Part shown: positions 57,171 to 64,000 of the stretch, one piece after another
How positions within the stretch are numbered: the first letter of the stretch is position 1
How the letters are laid out: each line of letters begins with the position of its first letter
NCBI GenBank assembly: GCA_032622095.1
Contig: CP136066.1
Span: forward strand, 59,426,609-59,490,608
DNA from: Siphonodentalium dalli
Taxonomy: Eukaryota > Mollusca > Scaphopoda > Gadilida > Siphonodentaliidae
Direction: 5' to 3'
Length of the DNA: 64,000 nucleotides
Program-made: the position numbers and the translations under genes
Notes under the pieces: model-generated
Told to the model about the DNA's origin: nothing
Databases searched by the model: none
What the model saw: only the letters and a program-made list of their open reading frames with translations

Positions 57171-58425
57171 GGCAGCAAGTGGAGCGAACAAGTCAGATTT
57201 TATTTGGCTCTATTAGTTCCTTGCGGTGTCAGAGCGTCGGTACGAGTGATTTGAGCGGTCTGTAACCTTAATTGGAAGCAACCGCCCTCGTGCTGATGCC
57301 GGCCTGAGTGAGACGGTTTTGGATTAGGCTTAGTGCGACGGACAATGGAGCTAATCCCTGACGCCGCGTTAGCAGCACTAGAGAGATCTCAAATTGCGGA
57401 TATTGTTAGCTGGAATCTCCAGTCTAACAGAGGCCATTTGACTCTCTGTGTTGAATTCAGGACGGGAGATGCTGGAAACCAGAAATCTTCCACCTGGAGC
57501 AAGACCAAGACCAGCCGTACCATGAAAAAGGAGCCTCCTAAGAAAAAGACACCAGCTCGAAGGAGAAGGGACGCAGCCAGACGGGCGAAATGGAAGAAGA
57601 AGATGGGGGTGACCGTTGATCGACCGGTCACCCCTCCCCGTGTGGTTCAGCCATCCAGTGTCACAGCCGGTAGGCCGGAGTTGTCTGAGAGACGCCCAGA
57701 CGACCCGGCCTGCATGGAGACAGATGACATCAGACCAGCTAGCAGGGACTCCGTAGATCTGCCGGAGGTCCCTGCTGTCGGCACAGAGACGAGCGGAGAC
57801 AGGGACGCGGATACCACCCCCGATGTTCCTGCCGCCAGTTTCAACGTGGAGATGGAGACACCACCCAGCCTTTCTTCACCAGGGGCGGATAGCACCATCT
57901 CCGCCCCTCGGACGCCGAGGTACGAAGAGTGGCCGGCGTTACCAACAACACCACCAGTAGTTGAAATAGAACGACAGCGTCTCGCCATCACCCGGAAAAT
58001 CTCACGCGACCCACGCAGCGAGTATCCACTCAACTTACAAGAGTACTGCGTGCTGGGGCGCCACCAGATTTACGAAGGATCAAGAGGACAGGACCCTTCA
58101 CCCAGAACGGTCATAAAAAGCATAATAGACGGAGTAACACAGCTAAAATGGAACACCTGGCCACCTGAGCCCAGAAACCTCAGCGCCGACTCAGATTCAA
58201 CCACAACAACAACAACCACAACAGCAGCTACATCCAACCGAACGAAAAAGAAAGCAAAGAAATCCAAAAAAAAAAAATAGATCATTTTCACTTCACCTTC
58301 ATCAATCTCATGTTTAATGTATTACCATTACATGTACTTTATATTAAATCACAGTGGGTTGTAGGAGAGGGGTTCCGCCCCTTTCAAATCTTCCCGGGAA
58401 AGTTTCCCAAACCCCCCATAGTAGT
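57171..58425 (+). mobile_element. Single-ORF retroelement-like insertion with 17-bp target duplication
   Basis: AGCACCTGGACATCTCT at 57154-57170 recurs with one mismatch at 58426-58442. The insert between them is 1255 bp and carries one intact open frame (57345-58280). On both sides, the host sequence matches the tail of the minisatellite element as seen at 17280-17360. A long, variable-length duplication points to LINE-type integration. No poly-A tail is seen at the 3' end. Confidence 0.7.
57345..58280 (+). CDS. 311-residue basic/low-complexity protein of a putative non-autonomous retroelement
   Basis: I chose the ATG at 57345, the first in the frame. The open frame extends 4 codons upstream without another ATG. 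The N-terminus has a short conserved-looking block (VSWNLQSNRGHLTLCVEFR, residues about 25-43). A strongly basic stretch follows (KKEPPKKKTPARRRRDAARR, about 62-81). I recall this SWxLxSNxxH...RRRRDxxR arrangement from mollusc and brachiopod hypothetical proteins. The middle is a Pro/Asp/Ser/Thr-rich disordered region. Near 215-265 is a more ordered segment (ITRKISRDPRSEYPLNLQEY). The end is (T)8 and a Lys-rich tail. There is no zinc finger, RT or nuclease. It is intact, unlike the other element genes here. It could be an ORF1-like nucleic-acid-binding protein, but that is inference. Confidence 0.6.
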   Translation: MELIPDAALAALERSQIADIVSWNLQSNRGHLTLCVEFRTGDAGNQKSSTWSKTKTSRTMKKEPPKKKTPARRRRDAARRAKWKKKMGVTVDRPVTPPRVVQPSSVTAGRPELSERRPDDPACMETDDIRPASRDSVDLPEVPAVGTETSGDRDADTTPDVPAASFNVEMETPPSLSSPGADSTISAPRTPRYEEWPALPTTPPVVEIERQRLAITRKISRDPRSEYPLNLQEYCVLGRHQIYEGSRGQDPSPRTVIKSIIDGVTQLKWNTWPPEPRNLSADSDSTTTTTTTTAATSNRTKKKAKKSKKKK

Positions 58426-58515
58426 AGCACCTGGACATTTCTTTAAAACATCTGCATCTTATATATGGAGATATGATAACCAGGTGTCCTCAAAATCCTA
58501 GTCAAACCCACTAGA

Positions 58516-60407
58516 TTGATTGAATATAAGCTGGAATCAGAAGAGAAAAACGGTTTTTCACGCAGAAGCAAGTTTAAACATAGAACAAACTATATCGTTT
58601 GTGACTTTTGTCATGGACTTAACAAACGGGTCGAGTTCACTGTTATGGCCACGCAAGCGTTGCCGAGAAAACACACACAAAAAGTGACAAAACCAGGCAA
58701 ACTGGGAGTAAAATCCAACCAACAACTGAATCAACATCCGTAAAAACGACAGAGATAGATGAGAAAACAACCAAAGAAGTCACCTAATACGCACAAGCTT
58801 GACTACCAAGAGATATCTTATCGGGGTCCACGATATGATGGCTCTTGGTATACAATCGCGACCACGAGAGGCACGCGTGCTTTCGATTGAATATCATATG
58901 TAATCTGAAGGGTAATAACTCTATAAAGAATTTTTTTGACGAAATGACGGCGATTTGTATGAGAAATTGCAACACCACAATAGATCAACTTTGGAGAAAT
59001 ATAAGTCAAATTCTTCCCTTGGGTGGGTGGGTTTGGGACGAGGTTTGGGGTACGCTCTTTAAAACACTTCTCCAAATATGTCCGTTATTTCGTCAAAGAC
59101 ACCTTTTCAAATATCTCCGTTATTTCGTTTATAAAAATAATTTCATATTTATATATTTCGTTCTATATTTCTCCCTATTTCGCTATTTCGCTGTATGTTC
59201 CTATTTCGAGTTTTCGTTCTATTTCGCTATTTCGCTATTTCGCTGTATTTTCCTATTTCGATTTTCGATGTATTTTCCTATTTCGCTTTTTCGTTTTATT
59301 TTATATTTCGATATTTCGCTATATTTGACATATTATGGGATATGGTATTATATGATACCCAACATTCTGATATTCAATCGAACATCACGTGCCTCCCGTG
59401 GTCGCGATTGTATACCAAGAGCCATCATATCGTGGACCCCGATAAGATATCTCTTGGTAGTCAAGCTTGTGCGTATTGCCTGAAGAAGTAGTATTACCAG
59501 AACAACTGAGTGTACATGAGATCGGAAACTGGATGAAACACATCGAAAAAATGTTAGAAAAAGTGATAATAAATATGGATAAATTTGAAGAAAAAATAAA
59601 TAGCAGGGTCGATCAGCGGTTCGAAAATTTCGATACAAAATATAGCGCAAAGATGAAGAAATATATGACTGACATGGAAAGAAGAATAGATAAAGTAGAT
59701 GCGACAGTATCAAAACTGGAAAAGCAAGTGACTAAATGTGAAGATAAAATATCAATGCAGAAAGGAGAAACATACTCACAAATAGAGGCATTTAGGAGGA
59801 CAGCAGAGAAACAGTTCAGCAAATTTAGAGACGAACAAAATAATAAGTTTGAAAAACAAAAAAGAGAGATACAAGAATTAAAGAAAATAGTGGAAACATC
59901 GATCACCGAAAAATTACAAACTGCAATACATACGGACGACGAGTTAAAAAACATTGGCTACAATTTCGTTTTGGCAAATGTACCGGAGCTAACGACACAT
60001 GGTGATTCTGATGACTCGCGCAAAGAAGATTGGAAACCATTTCAAAAATAGTACGGAAAATGACTAAGTGTAATGAAGATGATGTTCTGTCATTTTACAG
60101 AATAGGTAGTATAGTAGAAAACAAAAATCGACCAGTTAAACTTCTGTTAAAGTCAATACATATACGAAATCAAATGATCAGTGATGCGGTAAGATGCAAT
60201 AGAGGTAAATGTACACAACCAGGACCATCAAAAGTATATATCAACAAAGACCACACACGAATCGAAATGGGAACACTTTACAATCTACGAACTGAACTAA
60301 AGAACAGAAAAAAGAATTGTCCAAAAAAGACCTTCCGTTTTGGAAGGACAAATTGTAGAATGTTAAATTTAGTATTTGTGTTTTATTATTGTGACAAAAA
60401 AAAATAA
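58516..60407 (+). pseudogene. LINE ORF1 with coiled coil and RRM-like region, interrupted
   Basis: The frame starting near 58516 (VCDFCHGLNK, then KIQPTTESTSVKTTEIDEKT in another frame) is cut by a TIR element at 58786-59477 and resumes with LPEEVVLPEQL. Residues of 59467-60051 form a long charged coiled coil (FEEKINSRVDQRF...KKIVETSITEKL). This is followed by the RRM-type strand NIGYNFVLANVPE. A frameshift at about 60045 leads to VLSFYRIGSIVENKNRPVKL and KVYINKDHTRIEMGTLYNLR, the second RRM half and C-terminal domain typical of L1-like ORF1 proteins. It ends at 60407. The 3' tail follows at once (CTAATAAA then ATG repeats), with no ORF2. It binds RNA in intact relatives. This copy is broken. 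Confidence 0.75.
58786..59477. mobile_element. TIR element inserted in the LINE ORF1, with a TATTTCGC-repeat interior
   Basis: The terminal inverted repeats are about 100 bp (AATACGCACAAGCTTGACTA, GGTCCACGATATGATGGCTC, ATACAATCGCGACCACG and complements at 59372-59477). The interior at 59150-59330 is a degenerate CTATTTCG/TATTTCGC tandem repeat. ACCT precedes and GCCT follows, so a 4-bp duplication is possible but not exact. Frames through it are not genes. Confidence 0.75.
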
Positions 60408-60470
60408 AATTAATATTCATGTAAATACGGGAACTACATGTAAAAGTCAGTCAGACTCGTTGCTAATAAA

Positions 60471-60502
<32 letters not shown>
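60408..60502 (+). repeat. LINE 3' end and (ATG)n tail
   Basis: GCTAATAAA at about 60461 is followed by ten or so ATG repeats. Simple-repeat tails of this kind mark the 3' end of many LINEs. No target duplication could be matched because the 5' end of the element is not defined. Confidence 0.6.
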
Positions 60503-60734
60503 ACATCTCTATGTAAAACCCAATTGTCGTCTTTTATTTTTGCGAACTAATGTGTTATGATGTTCATGTTATAACTTCTGAAGTATATGCAGTTATATTT
60601 ACATAATAAGTGTGATTATCACTAAATCCAGCATTCCGATTGGTCGGCGCCCACGTGGCTAGTTGCAATTATTTTTCGGTGAACGCGCAAGAGGTCATAA
60701 CTGCAGCCTCATAATTACATCGACGCGTCATTGG

Positions 60735-61062
60735 TTTTGGAAAGACGAACGCGTAATGTTTTGGGAGCATTTGAACTCGCGCAGGATTGACTTAATAAAT
60801 CATCGGGTTTCAATATAAAGAGAAATTGTTCCTGTTAACTTTTGCCAATGGGATATTTTGGGCTGGTTTTGTCACGATACACTTTTCGATTTAAATACAT
60901 TTACAAAAGTGGCTTTTTCGCTAAATGTATATAAATATAAGGATTAACTGTCATGTGGACTGTTTTGTAGGGAGATGTAACCGTGAGGTAAGTGGTCATA
61001 GTTATGACCACTTACCTCACGGTTACATCTCCATAAAAACAGTCCACATGACAGTTAATCCT
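60735..61062. repeat. Palindrome plus flank repeat, copy 2 (inverted)
   Basis: 60735-60938 is the reverse complement of 27084-27300. 60939-61062 is the palindrome (AGGATTAACTGTCATGTGGA and complement), slightly shorter at the centre than the first copy. 60503-60734 is unassigned. Confidence 0.8.
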
Positions 61063-61258
61063 TATGTAAATAAATAAATAGTTCTTTATTGGTGGGACGG
61101 ATTAATCGCGATAAACAAAATGACAATCGCTCCGATCCGACAAGGCGAGATACTACTTATATTACGTGTGTAAGAATCATGTTTTGTGATGCTATTTGGA
61201 TATATAATTTATGAGAATATGTGTAATGCTTTGAACAAGAGTATCCTCTATTCCCATC

Positions 61259-61602
61259 ATATATCCGCAATAGGGGGCCTCGGTGGCTCAATCGGTTAGG
61301 GGTACAACTCCAAGCCGTTTCGCCTTCCAGCGCTGGCGATAAAGGTTCAAATCCACATGTTTCCATCGTGGACTTTGTAACTCGAAATCGTTATCTGGGA
61401 AAGTTGTCAGTTGCTTGCCGATGGCCGGTGGTTTGCCGCACATGGTCGACGAGTTTATCAGCCATTGAAATCACTGTTAGGTTAGCCGTAATTAAGTGTG
61501 CGGATTTCCTCCACCATTAAAACTGGCAATGTCGTGATATGGCCTTAGTGGCTAAAGCGACATAAAACCCCAATCAATCAATCAATCAATATATCCGCAA
61601 TA
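61259..61602 (+). mobile_element. tRNA-derived SINE with perfect 14-bp target duplication
   Basis: ATATATCCGCAATA flanks both ends (61259-61272 and 61589-61602). The body 61273-61588 begins with a tRNA-like head: A box TGGCTCAATCGGTTAGGG and B box GGTTCAAATCC, which would drive RNA polymerase III. A central part follows, then a tail GGCTAAAGCGACATAAAACC followed by (ATCA)n. The tail style matches mollusc SINE families as I remember them. The head is not a functional tRNA gene (no clean cloverleaf or end). The perfect duplication suggests a fairly recent insertion. Confidence 0.85.
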
Positions 61603-61779
61603 TGCAGAGGGTTTCACATCATGCACTTTAACCTTGGCACCGCCGGGTAACCCTGCTAGTAGCCTATATATTCATAAACCATGGTTCTATATACCCGGTA
61701 TGAGAACATTCAGATATTTGAACCTGAAATTGCATAAATCCTAACATCTTGTGGTCCAACTCAAGACAAATGCACACGC

Positions 61780-62470
61780 TTGCGGACAAGAGACCATGAC
61801 ACATCGGACCGACCATGGTTGTTCGGCCCGGTGTGAGAACATTTTGAAAACTAAACAAGAAAATCCTATATAGCATCTAGGCTGGCCTCAAACTTTCCTA
61901 GTGTTGGAAATTTAAACCTCATAGTCACCCGTAGGTTCGCAAATTCTCCAACAGTTATACTGATGACCATTTCAGTCCACAATTTTTACCAAATGTAGTA
62001 AAATATTGTTTTCTTAAACTAATTAGCAGTTTTTTATTGGCCACGGGGGAGGGACCATGAAAAAGACCAGGACACACCGGGCCGCGACCATGGTTGTTCG
62101 GCCCGATGTGAGAATGTTTTTTAAACTAAACAAGAAAATCGCAAAATCCTAGCATCTGGACCAGCCTCAAGCTTTCCAACGGTTGGAAATTTCAAACCCG
62201 ACACCCCCAATTAGGTTGGAAAATTTCCTATGACAATTCCAATGACAATGTTGACCAAATGTAGGACAATATTGTTTTCTTAAATTAACTAGCAGTTTTT
62301 TACTGGCCACTGGGGAGGGACCAGGACACAAGCTTTCCAAATGTTGGAAATTTCCAACCTGACACCCCCCCCCCCCCCCCCCCCCCCCCAAGGTTGGAAA
62401 ATTTCCAACTGATGGCCATTTCAGTTGAATTTTTTTACCAAAAGTAGGAAAATATGCAATATTGGTCCAA
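61780..62470 (+). repeat. ~290-bp tandem repeat, about 2.4 units
   Basis: Blocks GACCATGGTTGTTCGGCCCG, AAACAAGAAAATC, CTTTCCAACGGTTGGAAATTT and AATATTGTTTTCTTAAA recur at about 61790, 62085 and, partly, 62327. It contains a 25-C run at 62365-62389. Related GAAATTTCCAAC motifs continue to 62600. Confidence 0.7.
62365..62389 (+). repeat. Poly-C run (25)
   Basis: Uninterrupted C. A second C run lies at about 62659-62674. Such runs are prone to assembly and length errors. Confidence 0.9.
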
Positions 62471-62679
62471 AAGCAATAAATTCCCCCAATAAATTGGTTG
62501 AAAATCAAACTACAAGAACAGTTTCAACAATTGTTGGTGTGAAATTTCCAACTAATGTTGTGTCAGGTATGAAATTTCCAACTGTTGAAAATTTTGGTCA
62601 AAGTTGGGGGGTGAGACACATCCTCCTGTCGCCACATCCCTGTCAGTGACCCGGGTCACCCCCCCCCCCCCCCCGACAA

Positions 62680-64000
62680 ATGCCCATTCTTTTCAATACT
62701 GGATCGGATCACACCCCAGAATATATTTGCAACAATTTGGGTGCTATGGATAGATATAAGCATTATAGAACTCTGTAACGGTTGCTTCGCTGATTTTCAT
62801 TTTCATGGAAATCCCCATTAAAAATAGGCCACTTGACCTTCCATGCACTCACACAGCAGCGCCATGAGTGAATAACTATTGACAACCTTTCTTGTAATCT
62901 GAATAAATCCAAAGCTCGCAACGCGTGCATGCCAGGCGAACATTGAAACACGTTACAGAAACGTGAGTCGCAATCTAGTTCATTTTATCGACCAACCCTG
63001 TGGATCCCCGATCAATGTTTGTCGAAATAATTTTGCAGCCTGGAGCTAGCTGTAGCAGACGATTCAAACGCAAATTTTCATGATTAAATTTCCATGTTTA
63101 CCACTGAGCAGATATATATAGCTCAGCAAGTTTGCAGGACGCAATTCAAGTCCCCCACCATCTGTCGATTTCCCATTACCATTAGGATCCATAAGGCCCA
63201 AGTTTCGAAAAATTTGGACTTTCAAATGAAATAAATGCACATTTTCGTACATTGTTTCGAGTCCAGCTGTCTGCGGCCGACCCGCCAAGTTCTTTGTCCG
63301 ACTCAGATTACGCAGTCTACGCGGCAAGATTGAACTCCACTTGAACTACAAAGTCACGTGACCTCCGCCGCTGATATCCCTTCAGCAGTGAGCAACTGAG
63401 CTATGAGAAAGAGGACAATAATTTATGCGTAGGATGCTGAAATAACGAAAAAACTTCAAGATCGGACCTCATCACACTATATATTCTGACAGGTAAATAT
63501 ATCTATGATATTTCGTCGTTTTGTGATAGTTTTTGACTTTGTGTTTTGCTTATTTTATGATTTTATGATTTTTTTTCGGGTGACTTCTTGCTGGGAAAAC
63601 CGCCCCATGGCGGCTCCTTTGATGAAAACTACAACGTGTCCTACATTCGAAAGCGTCGCAAAGGGCGGCGGAATTTTCCAGTTGATTGCAAACTCGTTTT
63701 AAATACTTTTTGCCTGGAAATCGTGTTTTTTTAAAGTTTGACGACACATCAATAATGTGCATGTGGAATTTATTGCTTTTCGGTGATTTATTGAGGTTTA
63801 TTTGATTAGCATTGCGGTGAACTTTATTTCCAGCTAGCGACGCCATTTTCTTTGTCTTTGTTACAGTGGGTAGGTAGGTCGAGCGGGTCACATCAATGAC
63901 TTCTTTTATTATATTTTTATGACAGGTTGTGCATTGTTTACGTTTGTGGTCTTCAACTGCATGGTTTATTGAATGGATTTTTTTATTTGTAAGAATAAAG
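62680..64000. other. Unassigned sequence at the window end
   Basis: Several short frames start in good translation context (ATGGCGGCT at 63607 plus; AAAATGGCGTCGC at 63848 minus; GCCGCCATGGGG near 63617 minus). None is long, and none has a splice donor or a protein I recognise. An exon of a gene extending beyond the window cannot be excluded. Confidence 0.35.

Noticed and set aside
58845-59483. 212-codon plus-strand frame rich in Phe/Tyr/Leu
   Set aside because: It reads the TATTTCGC tandem repeat inside a TIR element. The hydrophobic look is a by-product of the repeat.
61273-61345. Functional tRNA gene
   Set aside because: The A and B boxes are present but the sequence continues into a SINE body with tail and target duplication, and no acceptor stem closes.
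63550-63891. 113-codon minus-strand frame starting in good context (AAAATGGCG)
   Set aside because: Lys/Asn/Ser-rich without a recognisable domain, no splice donor, and opposed by another ATGGCG frame on plus. Kept only as a note on unassigned sequence.

Overview
The window looks like a gene-poor, repeat-dense stretch of an invertebrate nuclear genome, most probably a mollusc or another lophotrochozoan. The evidence is AT-rich DNA, many palindromic non-autonomous DNA transposons, LINE and Ty3-type remnants, a tRNA-derived SINE whose tail ends in an ATAAAACCCCAATCA-type module, a GTCC-array dispersed repeat of the kind I associate with bivalves and gastropods, and introns with ordinary GT-AG sites. 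There is no prokaryotic-type operon. Species cannot be fixed from the sequence.

Region by region. 1-7.4 kb: a decayed minus-strand gene (6659 to 1309) of a widespread multi-copy invertebrate family with a Cys-rich N-terminus, an ADDTD motif and a Cys-rich tail. It is split by a 1.83-kb composite element and bracketed by imperfect inverted repeats. 7.6-9.4 kb: tandem and dispersed repeats and a small palindromic MITE. 9.55-15.5 kb: a giant foldback structure of about 6 kb with a 42-bp satellite at its core. 15.5-18.7 kb: a TTAA-flanked double-hairpin MITE, then a minisatellite-like element in two opposed orientations. 19.0-21.2 kb: the best candidate host gene, a spliced minus-strand gene for a 93-residue secreted Gly/Met/Leu-rich protein. 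21.3-29.9 kb: an ATC microsatellite, a 0.9-kb direct duplication, more double-hairpin MITEs and LINE C-terminal fragments. 30-43 kb: nested MITE-like elements, including clean cases of element-in-element insertion with readable target duplications. 44-50 kb: a gag-protease remnant of a Ty3-type retrotransposon and a LINE reverse-transcriptase fragment. 52-61.6 kb: hairpin repeats, a second copy of the minisatellite element, an intact single-ORF retroelement-like insertion with 17-bp target duplications, a LINE ORF1 with its own 3' tail but no ORF2, and a SINE with a perfect 14-bp target duplication. 61.8-64 kb: a roughly 290-bp tandem repeat and unassigned sequence.

The parts do not form a pathway. 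They record successive insertions: non-autonomous elements carried by Tc1/mariner-like (TA-CAGT ends) and piggyBac-like (TTAA) machinery, and by LINEs, around one likely functional small secreted-protein gene. No transposase is encoded in the window, so any mobility would be in trans. All identities rest on motif recognition by eye. No alignment or database search was run.
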